Shown piece after piece: positions 55,929 through 64,000 of a DNA stretch of 64,000 nt (positions are counted from its first letter, which is position 1; each line of letters starts with the position of its first letter). The stretch lies in the NCBI RefSeq assembly GCF_900177405.1, contig NZ_LT840185.1, forward strand, positions 248,001 through 312,000, given 5' to 3'. This DNA is from Allosphingosinicella indica. Its GTDB lineage: Bacteria; Pseudomonadota; Alphaproteobacteria; Sphingomonadales; Sphingomonadaceae. Under the pieces are notes generated by a model. The model did not search any database. It saw only the letters and a program-made list of their open reading frames with translations, and was not told the origin of the DNA. A program made the position numbers and the translations under genes.

Positions 55929-55942
55929 TAGGCACATTAGGA

Positions 55943-56407
55943 ATGACGGAGACGGCCTTGCTCTATCTCGAAGATCTGAAAGTCGGCCAGAAGGCGGCGT
56001 TCGGGGCGTATCAGGTGACGCGCGAAGAGGTGCTGGCGTTCGCGCGGAAATATGATCCGCAGCCCTTTCACCTCTCGGACGAGGCGGCGGCGAAGACGCA
56101 TTTCGGGCGGATTGCGGCGAGCGGATGGCACACCACCGCGATGGTAATGGCGATGATCGTCGAGAACATCCACCGCACCGGGGAGCAGGGGTTAGGATCG
56201 CCCGGGATCGATGAACTGCGCTGGCTGAAGCCGGTCTATCCGGGCGATACGCTGCGCTGCGAGACCGAAGTGCTGGAAGTCCGCCCCTCGCGCAGCAAGC
56301 CGCACCTCGGCTCCTACCGGGCAAGCATGACCGTGCTCAACCAAAACGACGTCCCGGTGATGACCTACATCTCCAACGTGCTGATCGCGCGGCGGCCTGC
56401 CGGCTGA
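55943..56407 (+). CDS. MaoC-like dehydratase/hydratase
   Basis: A 154-residue single hot-dog-fold protein of the MaoC family. It has LYLEDLKVGQKAAFGAYQVT, the catalytic-type segment FARKYDPQPFHLSDEAA, with Asp and His, and FGRIAASGWHTTAMVM. Members hydrate enoyl-CoA or related acyl thioesters; here the substrate is unknown. A palindrome precedes it. The 3' end nearly meets a convergent lipoprotein gene. Confidence 0.88.
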   Translation: MTETALLYLEDLKVGQKAAFGAYQVTREEVLAFARKYDPQPFHLSDEAAAKTHFGRIAASGWHTTAMVMAMIVENIHRTGEQGLGSPGIDELRWLKPVYPGDTLRCETEVLEVRPSRSKPHLGSYRASMTVLNQNDVPVMTYISNVLIARRPAG

Positions 56408-56410
56408 GCC

Positions 56411-56971
56411 TTAATCCGGGCGGCGCTGCCCGGGCCGAACGTCGCTGCGCGGATTACGGGTCACCGGACGGGCGGTCACGCCCTGCCGCTGGCGGATCGC
56501 CTGGCCACGGACGCCTGGGTTGGCCTCGCGCAGGCCGCGCTCGATCGGCATCGTGCGGCCGCGATAATTACGGCCACGATCGCCGCGCCATTCGCGCCGG
56601 TCGCGACGGAAATCGCGCCAGTTGGCGGTGACTTCGCCGCCGCGCCATGCCGAGCGGCGACCTTCCCAATAACGCCGGTCACGGTCGCGCCAGCGATGCG
56701 GGCGCCGGCCGCGATCATAGACGTAATAGCCCGAGCCCGGATAATAGAAGCCGTTATACCAGCCCCAATAAGGCTGGCCGAAGCCCTGATAGCCCGACGC
56801 GTAGAAATCATACTGATCGGCGGCGACATAGGGATTGGAATAGGGGTCGGCATAGCCGGCCGTGCCGTAGCCGGCGTCGAACCCGCCATAGCCGTAGCCA
56901 TCCGCGCATGCGCCGAGCGACGCTGCGGCAGCCACGGCGATGAGAGCATTGCGAAGGCGGGATGCAGACAT
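56411..56971 (-). CDS. Gly/Tyr- and Arg-rich lipoprotein
   Basis: A 186-residue predicted lipoprotein with signal and lipobox SLGACADG (Cys near 22). The mature N-terminal half is rich in Gly, Tyr, Asp and Phe in repeated short patterns (GYGYGGFDAGYGTAGYADP; YQGFGQPYWGWYNGFYYPGSG), and the second half is full of Arg, Trp and Asp (RPHRWRDRDRRYWEGRR), then basic and disordered. Composition suggests a surface or stress-related protein; I name no function. Convergent to the MaoC gene. Confidence 0.72.
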   Translation of the reverse strand: MSASRLRNALIAVAAAASLGACADGYGYGGFDAGYGTAGYADPYSNPYVAADQYDFYASGYQGFGQPYWGWYNGFYYPGSGYYVYDRGRRPHRWRDRDRRYWEGRRSAWRGGEVTANWRDFRRDRREWRGDRGRNYRGRTMPIERGLREANPGVRGQAIRQRQGVTARPVTRNPRSDVRPGQRRPD

Positions 56972-57062
56972 TGTCGCTACTCCGGAAGAACGCGGGCGCA
57001 CGTCACGCCCGAATTCCTTAACGCCGGAACGGCTTAGCGGTTGCATGAACAGACTCACTGCG

Positions 57063-57080
57063 CCCCGGCGTCTGCCGGGG
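57063..57080. terminator. GC hairpin downstream of petC
   Basis: CCCCGGC and GCCGGGG form a 7-base stem with a 4-base loop, about ten bases past the petC stop on the minus strand. There is no T run. It could end the petABC transcript or act as a 3' barrier. Confidence 0.45.
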
Positions 57081-57089
57081 GAGCGCAGA

Positions 57090-57947
57090 TCAATGCCGCT
57101 TACGGTCCGCCCAGATGTTCTTGTAGGACAAATAGGCGAGGATGCTGGCGAAGAGCAGGAAGATCAGCACCGCGATACCAGTGCGATGGCGGTTCTCCAG
57201 CTTCGGCTCGGCGGTCCACACAAGGAAGGCGGTCACGTCGGTCGACATCTGGTCGATCGTCGGCTTGGTGCCGTCGGCATACGTCACCTGGCCTTCGGCG
57301 GTCAGCGGCTGCGGCATCGCGAGGTTGAGGTTCGCGAAATATGGATTGAAGTGCAGCCCCGTACCCGGACGATTTTCAACCGGGAGCGGCTTGCCGTCCT
57401 CGTTGCGGTAGGTCGCCGGATCGCGATAGCCGATCAGCAGCGAATGTACATAGGCCGGGCCGCCCTCGCGCGCCTTGGTGATGAGCGAGAGATCGGGCGG
57501 ATAGGCATTGCTGTTCGCCGCCCGCGCCGCCGTCTCGTTGGCATAGGGGTTCGGGAACTTGTCAGCCGGGATCGCCTTGCGGGTCGTTGGCTCGCCGGTG
57601 TTGGGATCGACCGAGGGCACTTCGATCGCCCACTGATCGGCGATCGCCTTGATCTCCGGCTCGTCATAGCCGAGATCGTGGAGATCGCGGAACGCGACGT
57701 AGTGCAGGCTGTGGCAGGCCGCGCAGACTTCCTTGTAGACCTGGAAGCCACGCTGCAGCTGCTGGCGATCGAACTTGCCGAAGGGGCCGTCGCTGGCGAG
57801 CTTCAGCGGCTCGGGATGCTTATGGAATGCATATTCCACCGGCTTGACGGGCGGCTCCTTCACATAGGCGACAACGCCCGTGAACAGCGAGATGAGCAGC
57901 ACTCCGACGAAGCCGAGCCCGACGATGCCCCCGATCACACGTACCAT
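57090..57947 (-). CDS. petC: Cytochrome c1 of the bc1 complex
   Basis: Haem-c subunit of ubiquinol-cytochrome c reductase, 285 residues, anchored by a C-terminal helix (about 255-275, TGIAVLIFLLFASILAYLSY). An N-terminal membrane segment acts as signal. The haem-binding CAACH is at residues 75-79 and the later PYFANLNLAMPQPL contains the axial Met. It ends the petABC operon. The order petA, petB, petC is normal for this group. Confidence 0.97.
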   Translation of the reverse strand: MVRVIGGIVGLGFVGVLLISLFTGVVAYVKEPPVKPVEYAFHKHPEPLKLASDGPFGKFDRQQLQRGFQVYKEVCAACHSLHYVAFRDLHDLGYDEPEIKAIADQWAIEVPSVDPNTGEPTTRKAIPADKFPNPYANETAARAANSNAYPPDLSLITKAREGGPAYVHSLLIGYRDPATYRNEDGKPLPVENRPGTGLHFNPYFANLNLAMPQPLTAEGQVTYADGTKPTIDQMSTDVTAFLVWTAEPKLENRHRTGIAVLIFLLFASILAYLSYKNIWADRKRH

Positions 57948-57962
57948 GATCCGATCTATCCC

Positions 57963-59267
57963 TTAATGCGCGGAGGCCGGCGCGGTGCCGCCCTGCCCCA
58001 ATGGCGCCGCTTCCTGCTTCTCGCCGTGCAGCACCGAGTCGGTGATCGACGCAGGCAGCGGCAGCGGCCGCTCGAGCTTCGAGAGCAGCGGCAGGATGAT
58101 GAGGAAGTGCGCGAAATAATAAGCCGAAGCGATCTGGCTGATCATCACGAACGGCTCTTCCGCCGGCGCGCCGCCGCAATAGCCGAGGATCGCGACGTCG
58201 ATCAGCAGCAGCCAGAAGAACTGCTTGAAGCGCGGGCGGTAGTTGCCCGAGCGGACCGGCGACTTGTCGAGCCACGGCAGCGCGAAGAGCAGCAGGATCG
58301 ACGCGAACATCGCGAGCACGCCCCACAGCTTTGCCGGCAGGATGAAGTCGACGGTGAAGGCGCGCAGGATCGCGTAGAACGGCCAGAAATACCATTCGGG
58401 GACGATGTGCGCCGGAGTCGAGAGCGGGTTCGCCTCGATGTAATTGTCCGCATGGCCGAGGAAGTTCGGCATGAAGAACACGAAGATCGACAGGCCGATC
58501 AGCGCGACCGCGAGGCCGAAGCCGTCCTTGGCGGTATAATAAGGATGGAACGGCACCGTGTCCTGCGGCGACTTCACGTCGACGCCGGTCGGGTTGGACG
58601 ATCCCGGAATGTGCAGCGCCCAGATGTGCAGGATGACGACACCCGCAATCACGAACGGCAGCAGATAGTGGAGCGAGAAGAAGCGGTTGAGCGCGGCATT
58701 GTCGGGCGCGAAACCGCCGAGCAGCCACGTCTGGATCGGCTCGCCGACCACCGGGATCGCGCCGAACAGGCCGGTGATGACCTTGGCGCCCCAGAAGCTC
58801 ATCTGGCCCCACGGAAGCACATAACCCATGAAGGCGGTGGCCATCATCAGCAGGAAGATGACGAGGCCGAGCATCCACACCATCTCGCGCGGCGCTTTGT
58901 AGGAACCGTAATAGAGGCCGCGGAAGATATGGATGTAGACGACGACGAAGAAAAAGCTGGCGCCGTTGGCGTGGAGATAGCGCAGCAGCCAGCCCTGGTT
59001 GACGTCGCGCATGATATGCTCGACCGACTGGAAGGCGATCGCGCCATTGGCGGCGAAATGCATCGCCAGCACGATGCCGGTGACGATCTGCAGCACCAGC
59101 GCGAAGCCGGCGAGCACGCCGAAATTCCAGAAATAATTGAGGTTGCGCGGCACGGGATAGCCGGCGCCCACCGAATTGTAGACCAGCCGCGGCAGCGGCA
59201 GACGGCTGTCCATCCACTGCATGAACGGATTCTTCGGCGTATATTGCTGCGCCCAGGGGAAGCTCAT
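57963..59267 (-). CDS. petB: Cytochrome b of the bc1 complex
   Basis: Integral membrane subunit with two haems b, 434 residues. It shows [42 protein letters not shown] with the histidine ligands, [20 protein letters not shown], and the Qo motif [14 protein letters not shown]. It lies 15 bases upstream of petC and 11 downstream of petA. The C-terminal tail after the last helix is long and rich in Ala and Gly, as in other alphaproteobacteria. Confidence 0.97.
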   Translation of the reverse strand: MSFPWAQQYTPKNPFMQWMDSRLPLPRLVYNSVGAGYPVPRNLNYFWNFGVLAGFALVLQIVTGIVLAMHFAANGAIAFQSVEHIMRDVNQGWLLRYLHANGASFFFVVVYIHIFRGLYYGSYKAPREMVWMLGLVIFLLMMATAFMGYVLPWGQMSFWGAKVITGLFGAIPVVGEPIQTWLLGGFAPDNAALNRFFSLHYLLPFVIAGVVILHIWALHIPGSSNPTGVDVKSPQDTVPFHPYYTAKDGFGLAVALIGLSIFVFFMPNFLGHADNYIEANPLSTPAHIVPEWYFWPFYAILRAFTVDFILPAKLWGVLAMFASILLLFALPWLDKSPVRSGNYRPRFKQFFWLLLIDVAILGYCGGAPAEEPFVMISQIASAYYFAHFLIILPLLSKLERPLPLPASITDSVLHGEKQEAAPLGQGGTAPASAH

Positions 59268-59278
59268 CGGATCCTACC

Positions 59279-59848
59279 TCAGCCTATCTGGACAATTGTG
59301 TCAGAGGTGAACGTATATTCCGGCACCTCCAGATTGAGCGGCGCCGGGCCTTTGCGGATGCGCGCGGCAGTGTCGTAGTGCGAACCGTGGCAGGGGCAGA
59401 AATAGCCGCCATATTCGCCCTTGTTCTCGCCCTCCGCGGCGCCCAGCGGCACGCAGCCCAAGTGCGTGCAGACGCCGAGCGTGATCAGCCAATTGCGGCG
59501 CCCCTCTTCGGTGCGCTCGGCCAGCGTCTGCGGATCGCGCAGTTCGCTCAGCGGCACGGCGTTCGCGGCCTGCTGCTCGGCGGGGGTGAGGTTGCGGATG
59601 AACACCGGCTGCTTGCGCCAGATCGTCTTGATCGCCTGGCCGGACTGGATCGCGGAAACGTCGACCTCGATCGAGGCGAGCGCGAGCACGTCGGCCGATG
59701 GGTTCATCTGGTTGATGAGCGGATAGAGCACCGAGAGGCCGCCGACGCCGGCAGCACTGACCGCGGCGATATTGATGAAGTCCCGGCGGCGAACGCCATC
59801 GCCCTCCACCGCGCCATCATGGTCTGGGGTTTGTTCGACCGTCGCCAT
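59279..59848 (-). CDS. petA: Rieske iron-sulfur subunit of the bc1 complex
   Basis: [2Fe-2S] subunit of ubiquinol-cytochrome c reductase, 189 residues. RRRDFIN near residue 20-25 and a following hydrophobic stretch ([17 protein letters not shown]) form a Tat-type signal anchor. The cluster motifs are CTHLGC at 127-132 and CPCHGSHYD at 151-159. The start chosen ([13 protein letters not shown]) removes an Arg-rich upstream extension that crosses the promoter side. It opens the operon. Confidence 0.97.
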   Translation of the reverse strand: MATVEQTPDHDGAVEGDGVRRRDFINIAAVSAAGVGGLSVLYPLINQMNPSADVLALASIEVDVSAIQSGQAIKTIWRKQPVFIRNLTPAEQQAANAVPLSELRDPQTLAERTEEGRRNWLITLGVCTHLGCVPLGAAEGENKGEYGGYFCPCHGSHYDTAARIRKGPAPLNLEVPEYTFTSDTIVQIG

Positions 59849-60057
59849 TTCCAACCTTCGAGCGAAACTGATCCGATATGCGAAATGCCGCCACCGGCCT
59901 AGCGATGGACGGAGGCGACGCATTCGCAACGAGATGCCGCGATAAGGAGCCCCCTTGGCGCGGCGTCGGGGCCTGATAGCCGCCAAGGGCGCAATTTGCC
60001 AACAGCGATTTTGACCGGGGTTTCACGGTGATGCCGCGGGGCGCTATGGCAAGAGCG

Positions 60058-60510
60058 ATGCGGATCGCCCTCTATCAGCCCGACCAGCCCGGCAATATGG
60101 GCGCGATCCTGCGCCTCGCCGCCTGCACCGGGGCGCAGGTCGACGTCATCGAACCCTGCGGCTTCGCCTTTTCGGACAGGGGATTGAAGCGCGCCGGGAT
60201 GGATTATGTCGAGATCGCCGCGGCGACCCGGCATGCGAACTGGGGCGCTTTCGAGGAGGTCGTCCAAGGGCGCATCGTGCTGCTGACCACCAAGGGGGCC
60301 ACGCGGCTCGACGAGACGGCCTTCCAGCCCGGCGACACCTTATTGATGGGATCGGAGAGCAGCGGCGTTCCGGACGACGTCCATGCCCGCGCCGATCTTC
60401 GCGTTCGCATTCCGCAGGTGGAGGGTACGCGCTCCCTCAACCTCGCGGTCGCCGCGGGCATGGCGCTGACGGAGGCATTGCGGCAGACGCGTGGCTGGCC
60501 CAGAGGATGA
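60058..60510 (+). CDS. trmL: TrmL-type tRNA (cytidine/uridine-34-2'-O)-methyltransferase
   Basis: SPOUT methyltransferase that modifies the wobble base of tRNA-Leu. About 150 residues, the minimal SPOUT domain, with MRIALYQPDQPGNMGAILRL at the start (N.G..R motif), LLMGSESSGVPDDVH and LNLAVAAGMALTEAL carrying the knot. The start at ATG 60058 matches the family; 12 bases upstream another ATG adds MARA. It overlaps hemF by four bases. Confidence 0.94.
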   Translation: MRIALYQPDQPGNMGAILRLAACTGAQVDVIEPCGFAFSDRGLKRAGMDYVEIAAATRHANWGAFEEVVQGRIVLLTTKGATRLDETAFQPGDTLLMGSESSGVPDDVHARADLRVRIPQVEGTRSLNLAVAAGMALTEALRQTRGWPRG

Positions 60511-61376
60511 GCGGAACAGGCAATGGAGGCTCCGTGATCGAGATCGACGACCAGCAGCAGGCGGCGCGCGACTGGTTCGAATCGCTGCGCGATAGCATTT
60601 GCGCCGAATTCGAGGCGATCGAGCGCGAGGCGGGCAGCGACGCGGCGTTCGAATACAGCCCGTGGGACCGGATCGATCCGGATGGTGCGCCCGGCGGCGG
60701 CGGCGTGCGCGGGCTGATGAAGGGCAAGGTGTTCGAGAAGGTCGGCGTCAATGTCTCCACCGTGGGCGGCCGCTTCAGCCCGGAATTCGCCGCCTCAATC
60801 CACGGCGCGTCGGAAAACCCCAGCTTTTTCGCCACTGGCATAAGCCTCGTCGCCCACATGGCGAACCCGCACGCGCCCGCGGTGCATATGAACACGCGCT
60901 TCCTGTGCACCACGAAGCGCTGGTTCGGTGGCGGCGCGGATCTCAACCCGCCGATCCCCTATCAGGAGGATACCGACGCGTTTCACGCGTGCCTGCGCGC
61001 CGCCTGCGCGGCGCACGACCCGACCTATTATCCGCGGTTCAGCAAATGGGCGGAGGAATATTTCTTCATCCCCCATCGCGGCGTCCATCGCGGCGTCGGC
61101 GGCATCTTCTACGATCATCTCGAAGATCATTTCGAAGCAAATTTCGCCTTCACCCGCGGCGTCGGCGAGGCGTTTCTCGACATCTTCCCGAAGCTGGTGC
61201 GCAAGCGCATGGACACGCCGTTCGACGATGCCGACCGCGCCCGCCAGCTCGAATGGCGGGGCCGCTATGCCGAGTTCAACCTGATCTACGACCGGGGGAC
61301 GTTGTTCGGGCTAAAGACCGGGGGGAATATCGACGCGATCCTGATGAGCCTGCCGCCGCTCGCGACGTGGAGCTGA
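60507..61376 (+). CDS. hemF: Oxygen-dependent coproporphyrinogen III oxidase
   Basis: Aerobic conversion of coproporphyrinogen III to protoporphyrinogen IX in haem synthesis, 289 residues. Typical segments: GRFSPEFAASIHGASENPSFFATGISLVAH-like pattern broken as HMANPHAPAVHMNTRFL, the WFGGGADLNPP motif, HRGVHRGVGGIFYDH, and ERVGxxRGG-like YDRGTLFGLKTGGN near the end. It overlaps trmL. hemA at the other end of the window supplies the same pathway. Confidence 0.96.
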   Translation: MSGTGNGGSVIEIDDQQQAARDWFESLRDSICAEFEAIEREAGSDAAFEYSPWDRIDPDGAPGGGGVRGLMKGKVFEKVGVNVSTVGGRFSPEFAASIHGASENPSFFATGISLVAHMANPHAPAVHMNTRFLCTTKRWFGGGADLNPPIPYQEDTDAFHACLRAACAAHDPTYYPRFSKWAEEYFFIPHRGVHRGVGGIFYDHLEDHFEANFAFTRGVGEAFLDIFPKLVRKRMDTPFDDADRARQLEWRGRYAEFNLIYDRGTLFGLKTGGNIDAILMSLPPLATWS

Positions 61377-61380
61377 GGAT

Positions 61381-61971
61381 TTGGGCCTGACCCCGATTGA
61401 GCCGGGCCATATCGGCACGGTCGTCACCTATCTGGAAATGGTCGAGCGACCGCGGGCTGCGCCGATGCCCGATTCGCCGCTGCGCATGGCCGCATGGAAG
61501 GATCCTGCTCCGGACAAGTACCGCACGCTCTTCGAGCGGGTCGGCGGGCGCTGGCTCTGGTATTCCCGGCTGGCGATGGGCGATGCGGCGCTCGCCGCGG
61601 CGATGGCCGACGTCCATGCCGTCGTCGATCCGCGCGGCGTCGAGGTCGGCATAGTCGAGCTCGACTTCAAAACGGCCGGCCAGTGCCTGATCCGCTTCCT
61701 GGGGCTGGTGCCCGAACTCGCCGGTAAGGGCCACGGCCGCTGGCTCTTCGCCGAGACGCTGGCGCGCGCCTGGGCGCCCGGCGTCGAGCGCGTTGCGGTC
61801 AACACCTGCACGCTCGACCATCCCGCGGCGCTCTCCGCTTACCTCCGCGCCGGCTTCACCGCCTACGCCCGCGCGTTCGAGAGCTTTCCCGATCCGCGCC
61901 TCGCCGGGCTGTTGCCGCGCGACGTGGCGCCTCAGGCGCCGATCGTCCCCTCGCCCGAAAGCTGGCGGTAG
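61381..61971 (+). CDS. GNAT-family N-acetyltransferase
   Basis: A 196-residue acetyltransferase. The acetyl-CoA loop is the LGLVPELAGKGHGRWLFAE segment near 105-123 (R/QxxGxG/A type), preceded by a VGIVELDFKT strand and followed by VERVAVNTCTLDHPAALSAYLRAGF. The substrate is unknown. Starts at a TTG right after the hemF stop, with AGGA between; alternate starts further in would cut the first strand. The 3' end overlaps a convergent membrane gene by 40 bases. Confidence 0.83.
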   Translation: MGLTPIEPGHIGTVVTYLEMVERPRAAPMPDSPLRMAAWKDPAPDKYRTLFERVGGRWLWYSRLAMGDAALAAAMADVHAVVDPRGVEVGIVELDFKTAGQCLIRFLGLVPELAGKGHGRWLFAETLARAWAPGVERVAVNTCTLDHPAALSAYLRAGFTAYARAFESFPDPRLAGLLPRDVAPQAPIVPSPESWR

Positions 61972-62714
61972 ACGCGGGCGGTCAGCACCACGAAGAAGGC
62001 CGAGGCGATGCCGTTGAGCAGCCCCAGCGTCACCAGCATGATGAAATGGCTGAGCGTGCCGGGATCGGGTGCGCCGAGCGTCAGCGCGACGATCGCACCA
62101 ACGACGAAGCTCACCGCCATCATGATCAGCAGCAGCACGATCATCACGAGCACGAGGAGGCCGAGCAGCCGCGCAAAATGGCCGGCGGTGAGCCGCCAGC
62201 TCGCCTTCAGGATCGCAACGGGGCCGAGGGCGGTGTCGGCGGCCACCGCCGTCACCAGAAGCAATCGCACCCCGACGAGGATCGCGATCGGGATCAGCAT
62301 GAAAATCACGACCGCGACGGCGCTTTGCGGGTTCGAGACCAGCAATATGGCGATCAGCGACAGCGGCACCATCGCCACCACCATGGCGAGCGCGATGAGT
62401 AGCACCGCTCCGAGCAGTGGCCACATCCGCCGTGCCGCCGCTCCAATCGCGGCGCCGACAACCGTCTCCCGGCGCAGCGCCAACATCGCGATGGCGACGG
62501 ATCCGATCAGCGTCACCGCCATCAGCGGGATGATCAGCAGCGCCGCGGCCCCGACCTGGGGCGCTTCGCCTTCGACAGGCGTCGGCGTCAGCCACTGGAC
62601 GAAGATCGAGGGAAAGGCGATGAGCGCCAGCGCCACCGGGAAGATCAGCCCGCCCTCGGCCCTGAGAAACGCGGTGGTTTCGCTCCACGCCTTGTCGATG
62701 GATAGGGTCTTCAT
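61932..62714 (-). CDS. Six-helix integral membrane protein
   Basis: A 260-residue membrane protein of unknown function with about six hydrophobic helices (for example [56 protein letters not shown]). Shape and spacing recall the GPDPase-membrane/DUF7847-type domain proteins, but this is not certain. It overlaps the GNAT gene by 40 bases at its 3' end and is divergent from lipB by 29 bases, suggesting overlapping promoters. Confidence 0.72.
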   Translation of the reverse strand: MKTLSIDKAWSETTAFLRAEGGLIFPVALALIAFPSIFVQWLTPTPVEGEAPQVGAAALLIIPLMAVTLIGSVAIAMLALRRETVVGAAIGAAARRMWPLLGAVLLIALAMVVAMVPLSLIAILLVSNPQSAVAVVIFMLIPIAILVGVRLLLVTAVAADTALGPVAILKASWRLTAGHFARLLGLLVLVMIVLLLIMMAVSFVVGAIVALTLGAPDPGTLSHFIMLVTLGLLNGIASAFFVVLTARVYRQLSGEGTIGA

Positions 62715-62743
62715 GCGCTCCGTCCGTTGCCTATCTTCCTGCT

Positions 62744-63430
62744 ATGCATAAGCCGCCCGCTTCGCAATCCGCCGCCGTCGACGGCGTGGAATGGCGCTTG
62801 TCGCCGGGGCCAACGAACTATGAGGTCGCGCTGACGGAGATGGAGGCGCGCGCCGCCGCGGTGGGCACCGGCGAGGCGCCCGAACTGGCGTGGCTGCTCG
62901 AACACCCGCCGCTCTACACCGCCGGCACCAGCGCCGACCCGGCGGAGCTGTTCAACCCGCAGGGGTTTCCAGTTCACAAGGCCGGGCGCGGCGGGCGTTA
63001 CACTTACCACGGTCCCGGCCAGCGCGTCGGCTATCTGATTCTCGATCTCAACCGGCGCGGGCGCGACGTGCGCTGCTTTGTCCATGCGCTGGAAGGCTGG
63101 GTGATCGCGGCGCTCGGCGAGCTGGGCGTCGCGGCGTTCCGCGCGCCGGGGCGGATCGGCATCTGGGTGGCGGAGAGCGGCACGGAAGCGAAGATCGGCG
63201 CGATCGGCGTGCGCGTCCGCCGCTGGGTCACGATGCACGGCTTCGCGGTCAACGTCGATCCCGATCTGGGCCATTTTTCCGGCATCGTGCCGTGCGGAAT
63301 TGCGGAGTTTCCCGTCACCAGCCTTGCGAAACTCGGCATCCCCGACGCGCAAAATGCTTTGGATGCGGCACTTTATCGCACCTTCGCGCGTTTTCTGGCC
63401 TCACTCGGTACGTGCATGGAGGAGGCTTGA
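62744..63430 (+). CDS. lipB: Octanoyl-[ACP]:protein N-octanoyltransferase
   Basis: Moves the octanoyl group from ACP to lipoyl domains. The 228 residues contain [19 protein letters not shown] (about 81-99), the active Lys150 in [11 protein letters not shown], and catalytic Cys184 in [13 protein letters not shown]. Length is normal. Its targets include GcvH in this window. The end of the gene carries a hairpin. Confidence 0.96.
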   Translation: MHKPPASQSAAVDGVEWRLSPGPTNYEVALTEMEARAAAVGTGEAPELAWLLEHPPLYTAGTSADPAELFNPQGFPVHKAGRGGRYTYHGPGQRVGYLILDLNRRGRDVRCFVHALEGWVIAALGELGVAAFRAPGRIGIWVAESGTEAKIGAIGVRVRRWVTMHGFAVNVDPDLGHFSGIVPCGIAEFPVTSLAKLGIPDAQNALDAALYRTFARFLASLGTCMEEA

Positions 63431-63441
63431 GGGCCTCCTCC
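63418..63441. terminator. Stem-loop at the lipB stop
   Basis: GGAGGAGGC (63418-63426) and GCCTCCTCC (63433-63441) form a perfect 9-base stem with a 6-base loop that holds the lipB TGA. There is no T run, so termination strength is doubtful. Confidence 0.5.
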
Positions 63442-63519
63442 ATTCTGTATATTGTGGACGGGATTTGGCAAAAGAACGGGCACACCCCGATCCAAATCCA
63501 TAGCTAGGGAGTTTCCAGA

Positions 63520-63807
63520 ATGCGTGCAATTTTCAAGAACGTCCTGACCGGCTCGATGGTTGCCGGCGCCGCTCTCCTCGTCGCTGCTTGCGGCGGTTCG
63601 GAGACGGCTGAAGTCAACAACACCATGACCGAGATGGACGCGACCGATCCGATGATGGACGGCACGACCAACGACGTCACCGCCGTCGACGGCGCGATGG
63701 GTATGGACAACAACATGGCCATGGACGCGAACATGACGATGGACGCCAACATGACCGGCGACAACGCCATGATGATGAACGACGCCAACATGAGCAACGG
63801 GATGTAA
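63520..63807 (+). CDS. Met/Asn/Asp-rich lipoprotein
   Basis: A 95-residue predicted lipoprotein: signal with LLVAACGG (acylated Cys near 24), then a highly biased mature part built of short repeats such as MDNNMAMDANMTMDANM and MMMNDANMSNGM. Methionine is extremely frequent. Met-rich periplasmic segments can bind copper or scavenge oxidants, but none is shown here. No family is recognised. An intrinsic terminator follows. Confidence 0.8.
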   Translation: MRAIFKNVLTGSMVAGAALLVAACGGSETAEVNNTMTEMDATDPMMDGTTNDVTAVDGAMGMDNNMAMDANMTMDANMTGDNAMMMNDANMSNGM

Positions 63808-63836
63808 TTCCCGAAGCCATCAGGTTTCGAATTCGG

Positions 63837-63868
63837 AAGGGCCGTCCGGGCGACCGGGCGGCCCTTTT
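63837..63868 (+). terminator. Intrinsic terminator after the Met-rich lipoprotein gene
   Basis: AAGGGCCG (63837-63844) pairs with CGGCCCTT (63859-63866), with further pairing inside (CCGGG facing CCGGG), and then a T run. The hairpin is downstream of the stop by about 30 bases. Confidence 0.85.
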
Positions 63869-63995
63869 GCGTGGCGGGAAACCGGTAGGCACGTGCCAAG
63901 GCCTTGATTTCCGGTTGCCCGGAGTACCCCGTTAATCATAGGGACAGGCCAGCCGCAGGATGGTCCGAACGCGGTCGCGTAAAGGGGTTGAGGTA

Positions 63996-64000
63996 ATGGC
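63996..64000 (+). CDS. Probable start of the next gene (cut by the window end)
   Basis: An ATG at 63996 follows GAGG at 63990-63993, in a run of about 130 bases after the terminator with no other coding sign. Only two codons are visible, so nothing can be said of the product. Confidence 0.3.

Overview
The window is a high-GC stretch of an alphaproteobacterial chromosome, most likely from a Sphingomonas or close relative in the Sphingomonadaceae. The evidence is 5-aminolevulinate synthase (Shemin-pathway haem), separate petA/petB/petC genes, the ubiE-ubiB-coaBC-dut order, the glycine cleavage order gcvT-gcvH-gcvPA-gcvPB, and many sphingomonad-type small lipoproteins. Nearly all of it is dense housekeeping sequence. 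There is no CRISPR array, rRNA operon, prophage or classical insertion sequence. The only gene-free stretch above 300 bases is 31231-31539, which holds a glycine riboswitch.

Layout. 1-5414: the end of ubiE, then ubiB, a ccdAB toxin-antitoxin pair, coaBC, dut, a secreted protein and a MoeB/ThiF-like E1 enzyme. 5445-9753 (minus): plsY-dprA and topA. 9804-12389: murI, hemA and a lipoprotein. 12515-16158: rpiB-glyA-small protein-nrdR-(GIY-YIG/TrmJ fusion), all close or overlapping. 16280-17725: a small secreted protein, a chorismate mutase and rpsD with a bidirectional terminator. 17783-21545: two divergent exported peptidases (S9, M28). 21542-23472: agmatine deiminase and N-carbamoylputrescine amidase (putrescine synthesis). 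23469-26775: uracil-DNA glycosylase with a coupled micro-protein, folK, tRNA-Lys, a DUF411 protein, a PAP2 phosphatase and a DUF938 methyltransferase. 26798-31480: the glycine cleavage operon with its tandem riboswitch. 31540-36580: phosphoesterase, lipoprotein, ispH, rnhA, FAD oxidoreductase and lipase. 36629-44095: a Tad/Cpa pilus locus (cpaA-B-C-D-E, tadB, tadC) that lacks the ATPase gene cpaF and a pilin gene. 44163-50686: ppdK and glyQ-[DUF559 nuclease]-glyS. 50809-56971: TraB/GumN protein, rplY, pth, a glutathione transferase, ychF, a MaoC protein and a lipoprotein. 57090-59848: the cytochrome bc1 complex. 60058-63807: trmL, hemF, a GNAT protein, a membrane protein, lipB and a Met/Asn/Asp-rich lipoprotein.

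The genes work together in several pathways. glyA, the glycine cleavage system and glyQS handle glycine, C1 units and glycyl-tRNA. hemA and hemF make haem, which the bc1 complex uses. ubiE and ubiB make the ubiquinone that bc1 oxidises. lipB starts the lipoate that GcvH carries. aguA and aguB make putrescine.

The most unusual layer is a set of intergenic palindromic repeats of several families. One family brackets a DUF559 endonuclease gene set exactly between glyQ and glyS, with the arms encoding both ends of the protein, and also occurs as a solo copy without the gene at 51724-51849. Another palindrome has been read through to fuse a GIY-YIG nuclease to TrmJ. A third lies directly on the ribosome-binding site and start codon of ychF. 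These suggest a nuclease-associated, MITE-like repeat system that rewrites gene ends. This is my main candidate for something undescribed, and it is an inference from sequence alone.
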